From Subdoligranulum variabile (GTDB lineage: Bacteria > Bacillota > Clostridia > Oscillospirales > Ruminococcaceae), in assembly GCA_003343905.1 (NCBI GenBank), contig QAKI01000022.1, positions 1-10,054 on the forward strand: DNA of 10,054 nt, written 5' to 3'. Under the pieces are notes generated by a model. It did not search any database. It was not told the DNA's origin and saw only the letters and a list, made by a program, of their open reading frames with translations. The position numbers and the translations under genes were made by a program. Positions 1 through 7,294 of this stretch are shown here, piece after piece. Position 1 is the first letter of the stretch. Each line of letters opens with the position of its first letter.

Positions 1-47
1 GAAGAAACGGGTTCCTTCGGACACGTCTGTTCGCCGTGCAGTTTTAA
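1..47 (+). other. unresolved higher-GC fragment at window edge
   Basis: The first ~45 bases are clearly richer in G and C than the AT-rich exporter gene beside them. All three plus-strand frames stay open from the edge: one stops at 45-47, one at 71-73 and one near 148-150. The minus strand is also open. Any of these could be the end of a neighbouring gene or mobile element, and the sequence alone does not decide. I do not assign a product. Confidence 0.25.
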
Positions 48-116
48 AAGAAAAAATTCAAAAGATCTATTGATAAAATATGTAGTCTTTATCTACTTTT
101 TCATAGGTGCAGCTTT

Positions 117-136
117 AATTAAGCGTAAGCTTAATT
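117..136. terminator. AT-rich hairpin after the exporter gene, possible terminator
   Basis: A perfect 8-bp inverted repeat, AATTAAGC (117-124) and GCTTAATT (129-136), is separated by GTAA. It lies 15 bases past the minus-strand stop of the ABC exporter, so it is placed to end the operon. The T run that follows it is short on either strand, so it is not a textbook intrinsic terminator. It could also serve a plus-strand gene ending at the left edge. Confidence 0.45.
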
Positions 137-150
137 TTGACATCTAACTA

Positions 151-1842
151 TTATACTGTATAAACCTGATTTAGTTTTCCATTTTCCAGTTTATATATTT
201 TGTCAAAACCTTCTATTTCTTCATATTTATGTGTTACAACAATAACTGTTTTATTTTTCATTTGCTCACGTAATAGTTCAGATAATGCTTTATCAGATTT
301 TTTATCGAATCCCGAAGTTGCCTCATCCAATATAATAAGTTCTGCGTCTTTTAATAGTGCCCTAGCAAGTGCTATTTTTTGCTTTTCACCGCCAGAAAGT
401 TTTGCCCCATCTTGTCCAATCTTCTGCGAATATCCTTCATCAAACTTATTAATAAATTGTGTAGCTCCTATCCTTTTACAAACAGCAACTACTTCTTCTA
501 ACGTTCTTGTACCATCTAAGTTAATATTGTCTTTTATTGTTCCGTAAAAAAAATATGGTTTTTGACATACTACAGCAATTTTTTTTCTTAACTCAGCTAT
601 ACCTATCTCTTCTGTAGAAATCCCGTCTACTTTTATTTCCCCTTGTTCCGGTTGAATAAATCCTGATATGATATCAAGCAATGTTGATTTTCCACTCCCA
701 TTTTCTCCAATAATTGCAACTTTTTCTCCAGTCTTTATTTTCAAATTTATACCTGAGAGTACATCTTTATTTGAGTCATATCCATACCAAATATCCTTCA
801 TTTCTAAGACAACATCAATATCTTGAAGATCACAATTTATATTTGCAATTTTTTCAAACCGTCTATTTTCCTCTTCTTGATCAATAAATAAAAAGAAACG
901 CTGGGCTGAAGGTTTAATCTGAGCAAAATAATATTTTATGTTTACTAAAAAAGAAATTGGACTAACCACATATCCAGTATATGTAATGAATGCAAATGCA
1001 CCTCCTATGGTAAAATTTCCTTGAATAATCAATAATCCACTTAATATATAAAGTACTGAATTTGTAAATGCATCCATCAATGCCCTGGCTCTTAAATTAT
1101 ATTCATCTAACATCATATTTTCAGAATATGAGTTCATAATTTTTTTTTGCAGTTTTTCAAATTCATCGTTTTTTACAGAAAATAAATCCCATAATTTCAT
1201 CTCTCTTATTCCATTAATGCAATCACCAAACCACTTTGAAAATATCCTACTATTCTCAAGTAATTTCTTATACAGTACATTTTTTTTTGTGGAAAAATAA
1301 TTAACGATTATAAATTTTACTGGAATCAAAAATAATATCAAAATAGCAAGATGCCAGTCTAATAACATAAGTCCAACAATTCCTCCAATTACCTGCAATA
1401 TGGAAGAAAGGGAAAAATTTGCGACTTGATCTACAATAGATGATATATTTTTAATGTCATTTTCTAAAACATTTAATATTTCAGCATTACTTTTTTCTGA
1501 AAAATACGATAGCTTCAATCTCTCTATTTTAAAATAAACTTTTTTGTATAGAGAAAAATAAAGCCCATTATGTATATTGACAAACATCTTTCTCATCAAA
1601 AGATTCATTCCTTGATTTGTTACAGAAACACACAACAAAATAATAGAAAATAAAATAGTATTAGAAATATTTTTTTTAACCAATCCATCATCTGTTATTT
1701 GACTAATAATAAGTGGTTGCAAAAAAGTCATAAAAGAAATGCCTACTAAACAAATAAAAACAATAAGAAAATATTTTTTATATTCACGGATTATAGACCA
1801 AATTCTCAGCCATATTTTTTCATTGTCTTTTTTATTCTTCAT
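151..1842 (-). CDS. ABC exporter, fused membrane and ATPase domains, no peptidase domain
   Basis: This is a 563-residue half-transporter of the ABC-B exporter type. The N-terminal ~320 residues hold about six hydrophobic segments (roughly 24-41, 63-80, 145-162, 165-183, 260-275, 280-300). The ATPase domain follows, with Walker A GENGSGKS at ~379-386, a Q-loop Gln at ~427, signature LSGGE at ~482, Walker B LIILDE at ~502-507 and an H-loop His at ~538; all key residues are intact. It probably works as a homodimer exporting the Cys-rich peptide. There is no N-terminal C39 peptidase domain, so leader removal must be done elsewhere; the adjacent S8 protease is the obvious candidate. The start is set at the ATG at 1842, which has an ideal AGGAGG six bases upstream. 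A longer reading begins at TTG 1857 and would overlap that site. The gene overlaps the protease gene by 11 bases, suggesting coupled translation. Confidence 0.9.
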   Translation of the reverse strand: MKNKKDNEKIWLRIWSIIREYKKYFLIVFICLVGISFMTFLQPLIISQITDDGLVKKNISNTILFSIILLCVSVTNQGMNLLMRKMFVNIHNGLYFSLYKKVYFKIERLKLSYFSEKSNAEILNVLENDIKNISSIVDQVANFSLSSILQVIGGIVGLMLLDWHLAILILFLIPVKFIIVNYFSTKKNVLYKKLLENSRIFSKWFGDCINGIREMKLWDLFSVKNDEFEKLQKKIMNSYSENMMLDEYNLRARALMDAFTNSVLYILSGLLIIQGNFTIGGAFAFITYTGYVVSPISFLVNIKYYFAQIKPSAQRFFLFIDQEEENRRFEKIANINCDLQDIDVVLEMKDIWYGYDSNKDVLSGINLKIKTGEKVAIIGENGSGKSTLLDIISGFIQPEQGEIKVDGISTEEIGIAELRKKIAVVCQKPYFFYGTIKDNINLDGTRTLEEVVAVCKRIGATQFINKFDEGYSQKIGQDGAKLSGGEKQKIALARALLKDAELIILDEATSGFDKKSDKALSELLREQMKNKTVIVVTHKYEEIEGFDKIYKLENGKLNQVYTV

Positions 1843-2923
1843 ATACTTCCTCCTCAAAAAAAGAACATACTACATCATATGCATCTCTTATAGTCATTGC
1901 TTTACTAATCCAATTACTACTTTCTATTTCATAGCCATTTGATAAACTGATTACATGTAAATCATATACTTTTTTATCATTCTTATTTACATAATCTATT
2001 AAAATAATATCTGGATTATATGTCATATCAACGGTATATAAAATTTTTCTTATATTATCTTCTTCTGTTCTATAATACTGCATCGGTATTGTATCGAGAA
2101 ATACAGCATCTCCCTCTATCAACATCAAAGGATAATATCCATCTTGCCTGAATAAATCTAAAATGCGTTTTTTTTCAGCATAATTAAAATTTTCAAAAAA
2201 AATAACAGGAGTATTTATTGGAGTATCCATATCAACAAGTTTTTTTATTCTATCAAAGTAGACTGTATTTTTTTTGGCATTTTCATCTAAGTAATTTAAT
2301 ACATCTACAAATGTTGCTTTAAGATTTTTATCCAGAAATTTTGCAATATGTCCTGTTATAATAGGAGCTGCATAGCTATTCGCCAAATTTATATTATCCT
2401 CCCTTTTACAATGAGCGACAATACAATTTTCTTGATTATAATGATCCAATTTTTGAAACATATATTCTCCATCTTTTAATACATTTTCTCTATCTTGACG
2501 TACACCGAAAACATGTTTAAAAGCTGCTGGATAAGTAATCAAGTTTTTGTTATGATATGCTGCAACTATAATAATCTCTTTTTGAATCAACTTTTTTACT
2601 GCTTTCATTACCTTATCTATATCAAAATAACTAATTGTTCCTAAACTTAGATGTATTAACTTTACAGACTCCTTTTCACACCATTCCAAAGCCTCCAACA
2701 GTTTATTTATATGTGCACTTCCATCCGCTCCAATTATCTTTAAATCAATAAATTGACTTTGAGAATATATTCTATTGATTATTTCAGCACATCTTGTTCC
2801 ATGTTCTGTAATTCTCAAGATATTGATTGTATCAACATTAGAATTAAAATCCACTCGTTTCAGAATTTTATTTTTTAAGTTTTTTGTCTCACATATTCCG
2901 TTATCTACTAATGCAATTTTCAT
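1832..2923 (-). CDS. S8 (subtilisin-like) serine protease, cytosolic, probable peptide-processing enzyme
   Basis: This 363-residue protein has the subtilase triad in order: Asp7 in VDNGI, His41 in HGTRC, and Ser183 in NSYAAP (the usual form is GTSMAAP). The oxyanion-hole Asn is probably N125 in VAAYHN. The triad begins at residue 7 and there is no signal peptide or propeptide, so the enzyme should act in the cytosol on a dedicated substrate. The catalytic domain ends near residue 215. The last ~150 residues form an extension I do not recognise, with repeated acidic and aromatic patches (for example PVIFFENF and PDIILIDY), perhaps for substrate recognition. It is translationally coupled to the exporter, which lacks its own peptidase, so I infer that it cleaves the modified Cys-rich precursor. 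The start is ATG 2923 with a modest AAAGGA site upstream. Composition returns to very AT-rich here after the higher-GC ABC block. Confidence 0.85.
   Translation of the reverse strand: MKIALVDNGICETKNLKNKILKRVDFNSNVDTINILRITEHGTRCAEIINRIYSQSQFIDLKIIGADGSAHINKLLEALEWCEKESVKLIHLSLGTISYFDIDKVMKAVKKLIQKEIIIVAAYHNKNLITYPAAFKHVFGVRQDRENVLKDGEYMFQKLDHYNQENCIVAHCKREDNINLANSYAAPIITGHIAKFLDKNLKATFVDVLNYLDENAKKNTVYFDRIKKLVDMDTPINTPVIFFENFNYAEKKRILDLFRQDGYYPLMLIEGDAVFLDTIPMQYYRTEEDNIRKILYTVDMTYNPDIILIDYVNKNDKKVYDLHVISLSNGYEIESSNWISKAMTIRDAYDVVCSFFEEEVYEE
1849..1854 (-). promoter_or_regulatory. ribosome binding site that sets the exporter start
   Basis: AGGAGG (minus strand) lies six bases before the ATG at 1842, inside the 3' end of the protease gene. 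It favours ATG 1842 over the upstream in-frame TTG at 1857. Confidence 0.8.
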
Positions 2924-2936
2924 TTTCTTTCCTTTA

Positions 2937-3578
2937 TCATTTTATCCTAGTCAATACACCTGCATCCATCTCACAGATTGTATCACACAGCCATTGAATC
3001 TCCGGAATATTATGAGCTGCCAACAAAATGGTCTTTCCACGGTCTCGCAGTTCTTCCAATAATTCATATACCGCTTCCACGCTGCGTTTGTCTAACCCAT
3101 TAAATGGCTCATCCAGAACTAATAGCTTTGGGTCCTCCATAATCGCCTGCGCAATTCCAAGACGTTCCCTCATTCCCAGAGAATACTGACGTACCGCTTT
3201 TTTCAAGGATGGATCTAGTCCTACACGGAGCATAGAACTTCTTATATCCTCCTCTGTGATATTTCCACGGATTTTAGCTAAACGCTTTAAATTCGTCACC
3301 CCACTAAGGTTCGGCAAGAAACCAGGATTTTCTATAATCATCCCCAGAGATTCCGGAAAATCAGCATCCGCCCCGATCTGTTTTCCGGCCACATGGATCT
3401 GCCCTTCCTCCGGGCACAATAATCCACAGATGCATTTAAACATTACCGTTTTCCCCGATCCGTTAAATCCCATGATCCCATGAATCTTTCCTTTTTCAAA
3501 AGAATGGGTAATCCCTTTTAATATTTTCTCCTGCTTAAAGGATTTTGACACCTTTATCAATTCAACCATTTTTTCCAT
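2937..3578 (-). CDS. ABC transporter ATPase, BcrA/lantibiotic-immunity-like
   Basis: This is a 213-residue stand-alone ABC ATPase. Visible motifs are Walker A GFNGSGKT (37-44), a Q-loop region with Glu83 where Gln is usual (IIENPGF), signature YSLGM (132-136), Walker B LLVLDEP (152-158) and an H-loop His at 189. The YSLGM signature and the Glu in the Q-loop are typical of the BcrA/LanF-type ATPases that power bacitracin resistance and lantibiotic immunity pumps, so that is the likely subfamily. The C-terminus is short and lacks the extension some members carry. It follows two permease genes with a ~23-base gap and almost certainly energises them. Start ATG 3578 has AGGAG about 11 bases upstream; an in-frame ATG at 3569 has a weaker site. 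GC content is clearly higher than in the flanking peptide genes. Confidence 0.88.
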   Translation of the reverse strand: MEKMVELIKVSKSFKQEKILKGITHSFEKGKIHGIMGFNGSGKTVMFKCICGLLCPEEGQIHVAGKQIGADADFPESLGMIIENPGFLPNLSGVTNLKRLAKIRGNITEEDIRSSMLRVGLDPSLKKAVRQYSLGMRERLGIAQAIMEDPKLLVLDEPFNGLDKRSVEAVYELLEELRDRGKTILLAAHNIPEIQWLCDTICEMDAGVLTRIK

Positions 3579-3601
3579 ATCAACCGGCTCTCCTTTTACT
3601 T

Positions 3602-4495
3602 TTACTCTTCTGTCTGTAAAAAAGAAAATTCATATCTGCGAAATCCAATCCCGGACAAGACGATCATAACCAGACTAAGCACCAATAAAATGCAAATACT
3701 TCCAGAAATTCTCGGCAGATAGTCAAAACCAAAATTATGCATAGGAAATGTCGCATGATTCAGCGGAGACAGCCATCCGCACAAGACATTTGCTTTATAT
3801 TCCAGGTTTCCGGTAAAATGAAACAGCTTCTGAAAAATTTCAGGACTTAAAAGCAATCCATAGAGATTGATTCCCAGAGTTCCTAGAATCCCTGCCACAC
3901 TTCCGCAGTATACATTCAAAAACAGCATTAGAGCTGTAATAAAAAGCATATAGACCAGCATAAGTCCAAAAACTACCGCCGCACACTGATATGGAAGCAT
4001 ACTTTCCATAGTCTTGACAGAAACCGGAACGGTAACACTTCCTCCTGCTCCATATCCCAGCATAGCCGCCGTTTTGCTCCATATATTTCCGCTAAAAGCA
4101 AACGGTACACTGAATATACTTGTTGTAATGAATAAAAACATATTATAAATGACCGTTCCTGATATCACATAAATGATCTGTCCGCCCAGCCAGATACTTC
4201 TTTTCGTGCGAATCAGATAATAAGGAGTGGTCTGGTCAACAAACGGCATATCTAAAAAAAGTAATACTAAAAGCAAGGACGACAACATGACCGATGCAGA
4301 ATCCCCAAAGGTCCAGATATACGTCTCTGCAATCTGAACGCTGGTTTCATATCTTTGTGCCTGGGACAAAATCTGATCCGACATCATAAGTGCCATCAGA
4401 AAAGCCCCAATAAATGTCATCCAAATACGCGGATTTCTGCGCCACCTCATAAAATTTTGTCCTGCAATCAAAAAGCATTGTCTAACTGCCTTCAT
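3602..4495 (-). CDS. ABC transporter permease, second subunit
   Basis: This 297-residue integral membrane protein has a basic N-terminus (MKAVRQ...RWRRNPR) and about six hydrophobic segments, near residues 24-40, 72-86, 108-128, 170-195, 200-216 and 262-287. No enzymatic motif is visible. The pattern suits ABC-2 type permeases that pair with BcrA-like ATPases. It overlaps the upstream permease gene by 14 bases (4482-4495) and has a strong AGGAGG seven bases before ATG 4495, so the two permeases are probably made together as a heterodimer. The C-terminus (FRRYEFSFLQTEE) is cytosolic by prediction. The substrate cannot be read from the sequence; the setting inside a peptide cluster suggests antimicrobial peptide efflux or immunity, but this is inference. 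Confidence 0.8.
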   Translation of the reverse strand: MKAVRQCFLIAGQNFMRWRRNPRIWMTFIGAFLMALMMSDQILSQAQRYETSVQIAETYIWTFGDSASVMLSSLLLVLLFLDMPFVDQTTPYYLIRTKRSIWLGGQIIYVISGTVIYNMFLFITTSIFSVPFAFSGNIWSKTAAMLGYGAGGSVTVPVSVKTMESMLPYQCAAVVFGLMLVYMLFITALMLFLNVYCGSVAGILGTLGINLYGLLLSPEIFQKLFHFTGNLEYKANVLCGWLSPLNHATFPMHNFGFDYLPRISGSICILLVLSLVMIVLSGIGFRRYEFSFLQTEE

Positions 4496-5246
4496 AATCC
4501 ATCCTCCTTTTTATTGCCGCAATAAGCAGACTTCCCATTAATAAAGAAAGAGTACACAAGACACTCATGCAAAAATACGGGCTGTAATATCCCGGTGCTG
4601 CCCAGTATCTTGGACTCAAAAAGAAGAAAGAGGGATAATACCGCTCCTGAAATATCACTAGCACATAATAAATGACAAAAGGCGCTCCCCACGCCGAATG
4701 ATAATTTCGTGACAGAACAGCCAGAAATGCTCCCACTAAAGACCAGAATGCTCCGTTTAAAAATCCAGTCAGCAGACAAGAAAAAATTCCTATTGCGATT
4801 GCTCCTCTTGGAGTGACTTCACCTGCAATCTGTATATTCCCGGACCAGACCAGCAATCCCGGAATCAGCATAATACAAGCGCAAACAACAAGCAGTCCGC
4901 CACTTAGTGCAGCACCGATGCTTTGTGTCAAAAGATATTGTCTTTTTCCCATACGGCTGCAACTGAAAATATAAAACCGGCTTCTCAACTCCATTTCGGC
5001 ATTGCAGCTTGCCGCAAAGGGAACAATCAGGGGAATAAATAGCAGAAACTTTTCAGTTGTCGTGCAATACACATAAGACACATACCACAGAGTTCCCTCC
5101 GAAGAATATCCGCTATCCGCCAGCTGCTGTGCAAATGGATGTCCCACAAGCAGCGCTGCAAGGAACAATACCGCCACACCACTCCAGAAAAAGCGGCTGC
5201 AAATATTCTTTTTTAATTCTAGCCACACATACCGTACCACGTTCAT
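4482..5246 (-). CDS. ABC transporter permease, first subunit
   Basis: This 254-residue multi-pass membrane protein begins with a short basic/amphipathic stretch (MNVVRYVWLELKKN), typical of ABC-2 permeases, and has about six hydrophobic segments, near residues 20-38, 65-82, 110-133, 150-178, 185-200 and 225-244. No catalytic motif is seen. It starts 10 bases after the lipoprotein stop and overlaps the second permease by 14 bases, so lipoprotein, both permeases and ATPase form one tightly packed unit. The ribosome site is imperfect: GGAGG lies about 15 bases upstream and AGAGGG abuts the ATG, which suggests translation coupled to the lipoprotein gene. The likely role is the membrane channel of an efflux or immunity pump. 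Confidence 0.78.
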   Translation of the reverse strand: MNVVRYVWLELKKNICSRFFWSGVAVLFLAALLVGHPFAQQLADSGYSSEGTLWYVSYVYCTTTEKFLLFIPLIVPFAASCNAEMELRSRFYIFSCSRMGKRQYLLTQSIGAALSGGLLVVCACIMLIPGLLVWSGNIQIAGEVTPRGAIAIGIFSCLLTGFLNGAFWSLVGAFLAVLSRNYHSAWGAPFVIYYVLVIFQERYYPSFFFLSPRYWAAPGYYSPYFCMSVLCTLSLLMGSLLIAAIKRRMDYEGS

Positions 5247-5256
5247 CCCTCTTTTC

Positions 5257-6762
5257 TTATCCTCCGATCACACTGCCGTCTAAAGCCTGAATTGCAAACG
5301 GAAGTTCCTGAAATTCCTGTCCATTCACATGTTCTGTTACAAAAAAGAACCAGGTTGGAACAAGCCATGCATTCTGTGGATTCTCAAATGCTGTAATGTA
5401 AGAATACCCCAGTTTTGCGGAAGACACTTTATAATCAAAAACAGTAGGATCGCTCTCTGGCTGTCCTTTTGAAGAATACCAGTAGAAAACCTGATCAAAC
5501 AACTGTTCTTGTATCGTTTCAAAGCTGCAAAGTTTTGTATTTTCAGCCACAACATCTACCTCTTTCGCCATTCCTTCCCATGAAAAAGACTGCACTCCAT
5601 CTTCTGTCACGATTACCGTAATCGTCTCCACCGGAAACGGAGCCGTATAACTCTCTACTGCCTGATTCAGCATATATCCATCTGTTGCTCCGGCAGAAAG
5701 TCCGGAAATAGATTTCGTAAAAACAAAACGATATCCATCCTTTCCATCTTCTGGAGTCGTCTGCCAAAACAGATCCTCTAAGGCACCTATTCCATTTCTT
5801 TCAAACCCTTCCCGCTGCGGAAACCAAAGGATTTTTTGAGAATCGGATAAGGACAATTGTCCTGCCCACACTTGTTCCAGTAATTCCTCTGCTTTCTCTT
5901 CCGCCTCCTCTTTCGATAAGTCAGACTGCTCCAGACGGATCAGAAAATTATTCAAGATTCCCTTGAACTCTTCTATATAAGACGCACTGATTCCACCCTC
6001 ATCCGAATCGGCTAATCTCAGACAAGATCTGATATCCGACTCATCAAGAACAACCGCCTTGTTTTCCCATTTAAAGCTACTGCTATTTGCCAGCTTCGAA
6101 TCATAATTTTCCGCTTGAATATAAGCTTCTCTTTCGCTTCCCACATCTGCCGTAAAATAAACTGGAAGATCTTTTGTATCTTCTTGTATATTTCCCTGAA
6201 CCGCTTCCCATGCCGGCTCCTCTGTCTTTTTATAAAATCCAGGCTCTGTCTTTTGTTCTGCCTGAGCCTGCTCCGGTGCCAGCTCTATCGCATCGTCTAG
6301 TCTGCCTTCTATCTCCTGATAGTATGCAAATGAGCTAGGATCTGCATAAGCCCCCTCACCGGCATCGATTCTGTCTTTCCATTTTTGGTAATATTCCTTT
6401 GTATGAATCTGAGGCGCATACAATTCTTTTCCTTCTGCAAACACATTCACCAGCTCTTTTAATTTTTCTTCTGTAATCTTACTGTTTTCCATTTCAATTA
6501 CCGGAAGATTTCCAGGATTTGTCTGCTCCAGATTCAGATCTGCAGAAATTTTTACTTTTCCATCGTTTTTTTCTTCCGATGCATTCCACTGTTTCGGAAT
6601 ATCCGTTTCCCGGTTTTCCCCCTTTTTCAAAGGCTTCAAAATCAGTTCTTCATCCAGACCCACTGATTTATCCACTACGGCACTTTTTTCAGGCGTTTCC
6701 TGACACCCAGTCATAAGCAGTATAACCAGGACAATCAGCGGCATTATTTTCCACTTTTTCAT
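5257..6762 (-). CDS. large secreted lipoprotein, possibly DUF6034-like
   Basis: This 501-residue protein begins with a lipoprotein signal peptide: MKKWK, a hydrophobic core, then lipobox MTGC with the lipidated Cys at 20. The mature part is hydrophilic and rich in Glu and Lys, with no membrane segment or enzyme motif I can name. The CQETPEK start, the Lys/Glu-rich region and the overall size recall clostridial DUF6034 lipoproteins, but this is a memory-based match and uncertain. It should sit on the outer face of the membrane next to the ABC permeases encoded just downstream (10-base gap). In such a setting a lipoprotein could bind or shield against the exported peptide, as LanI-type immunity lipoproteins do, although it is much larger than those. 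The start is firm: AGGAGG lies five bases before ATG 6762. GC is higher than in the flanking genes. Confidence 0.75.
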   Translation of the reverse strand: MKKWKIMPLIVLVILLMTGCQETPEKSAVVDKSVGLDEELILKPLKKGENRETDIPKQWNASEEKNDGKVKISADLNLEQTNPGNLPVIEMENSKITEEKLKELVNVFAEGKELYAPQIHTKEYYQKWKDRIDAGEGAYADPSSFAYYQEIEGRLDDAIELAPEQAQAEQKTEPGFYKKTEEPAWEAVQGNIQEDTKDLPVYFTADVGSEREAYIQAENYDSKLANSSSFKWENKAVVLDESDIRSCLRLADSDEGGISASYIEEFKGILNNFLIRLEQSDLSKEEAEEKAEELLEQVWAGQLSLSDSQKILWFPQREGFERNGIGALEDLFWQTTPEDGKDGYRFVFTKSISGLSAGATDGYMLNQAVESYTAPFPVETITVIVTEDGVQSFSWEGMAKEVDVVAENTKLCSFETIQEQLFDQVFYWYSSKGQPESDPTVFDYKVSSAKLGYSYITAFENPQNAWLVPTWFFFVTEHVNGQEFQELPFAIQALDGSVIGG

Positions 6763-6767
6763 AGCGA

Positions 6768-6773
6768 CCTCCT
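6768..6773 (-). promoter_or_regulatory. ribosome binding site of the lipoprotein gene
   Basis: AGGAGG (minus strand) is five bases before ATG 6762. It fixes the start of the lipoprotein with its short signal peptide. Confidence 0.75.
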
Positions 6774-6802
6774 ATTGTAATTCTGCCTTTGGTTATAAGC
6801 AA

Positions 6803-6850
6803 ATTTATCCTATTCTGAATTTAATATTATAAATTTAGAATAGGATAAAT
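6803..6850 (-). repeat. 21-bp imperfect inverted repeat between precursor and lipoprotein genes
   Basis: The arms at 6803-6823 and 6830-6850 match at 20 of 21 positions around a 6-base loop (ATATTA). The structure lies 19 bases past the precursor stop and 41 bases before the lipoprotein start. In the minus-strand transcript it forms a long AU-rich stem followed by only three U residues, so full termination is doubtful. Partial termination or RNA-end protection, which would raise precursor mRNA over downstream genes, is plausible. The loop also contains a TATAAT (6831-6826, minus), so the palindrome could instead be an operator over a promoter for the lipoprotein operon; no good -35 box is seen. 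Confidence 0.7.
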
Positions 6851-6868
6851 AAGCGGCCATATTAATTA

Positions 6869-7027
6869 TTAATCTCTGGCACTTTTAAAAAGGTTTTCTG
6901 AATCCCAATCATATTGTGATTCCCATGTTGCTGCGCAATAAGAGCACATACATCCACATCCACAGATAGTATCAAATGTCTCTACTGTGTTTTTGTTCTT
7001 TTGAAATTTTTTGTTCAATTTTTTCAT
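6869..7027 (-). CDS. Cys-rich RiPP precursor peptide (CLI_3235/CcpA-like)
   Basis: This is a 52-residue peptide with three parts. The leader (1-20) is rich in Lys and ends in NTVETFDT. A core follows with five cysteines at 22, 24, 26, 28 and 31 (CGCGCMCSYC), and then a Cys-free tail of about 20 residues (33-52) with two Trp and several acidic residues. The Lys-rich start, the NTVE-aromatic motif and the alternating Cys core match what I recall of the clostridial CLI_3235 family of putative bacteriocins. The product is probably modified on the cysteines or their neighbours by the radical SAM maturase upstream, perhaps with thioether bonds; the chemistry cannot be read from sequence. The start at ATG 7027 is chosen because AGGAGGTG lies five bases upstream; a longer reading from 7069 would swallow that site. 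It follows the carrier-like gene by 42 bases and precedes a long hairpin. Confidence 0.88.
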   Translation of the reverse strand: MKKLNKKFQKNKNTVETFDTICGCGCMCSYCAATWESQYDWDSENLFKSARD

Positions 7028-7032
7028 CAAAA

Positions 7033-7040
7033 CACCTCCT
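7033..7040 (-). promoter_or_regulatory. strong ribosome binding site that sets the precursor start
   Basis: AGGAGGTG (minus strand) is a near-perfect Shine-Dalgarno five bases before ATG 7027. It is the strongest in the first block, as expected for a structural peptide made in excess. It rules against the in-frame upstream ATG at 7069. Confidence 0.82.
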
Positions 7041-7069
7041 CTCTTTTTTATTATTAATTCTAATATCAA

Positions 7070-7294
7070 TTATTGAGACATTAGAACTAACTTCTGTTCT
7101 ATATTTTCGAGATTAAATTTATCAGCCTCCAAAACATCTAACACCTGAATGATGGGTATATGATATACTTCCTCCAATTCAACAAAAACATAAAGCCAGT
7201 GTTCCAAAATGACATCCAAATCTAATAGGTTTTCTTGATCGTCAACTGTAATATTTAAATATTTTAAAATCACTTGTTTAATAATATCTTTCAC
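7070..7294 (-). CDS. acyl carrier-related peptide maturation protein, lacking the attachment serine
   Basis: This 74-residue acidic protein has a helical pattern like acyl carrier proteins: a first helix (MKDIIKQVILKYLNI), then a loop with NLLDLDV, a second helix ending in VELEEVYHIPI, and a final helix after FNLENIEQ. Lining up ELEEVYHI with the ACP motif LEEEFGI puts Leu or a neighbour where ACPs have the DSL serine, and the only Ser in the protein is residue 73. It therefore cannot carry phosphopantetheine in the usual way. It fits the small family I recall as 'peptide maturation system acyl carrier-related protein' (TIGR04069), found beside CcpM-type maturases. A role as an adaptor or scaffold for the maturase or precursor is inference. 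The start is GTG 7294 with GAGG about 9 bases upstream; no in-frame ATG is near. It sits 55 bases after the TIGR04066-like gene. Confidence 0.78.
   Translation of the reverse strand: MKDIIKQVILKYLNITVDDQENLLDLDVILEHWLYVFVELEEVYHIPIIQVLDVLEADKFNLENIEQKLVLMSQ

Noticed and set aside
80..104. GTAG/CTAC stem followed by five T on the plus strand
   Set aside because: A 4-bp stem is too weak to call a terminator; the 117-136 hairpin is the better candidate.
200..547. 115-codon plus-strand reading frame rich in Ser
   Set aside because: It is antisense to the conserved ATPase domain of the exporter and its composition is explained by that gene.
1843..1857. Longer exporter beginning at TTG 1857
   Set aside because: The five extra codons overlap the AGGAGG that serves ATG 1842, which is the better start.
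7028..7069. Longer precursor beginning at the upstream ATG 7069
   Set aside because: The extra 14 residues are translated from the ribosome binding site region of ATG 7027, and that site is nearly perfect.
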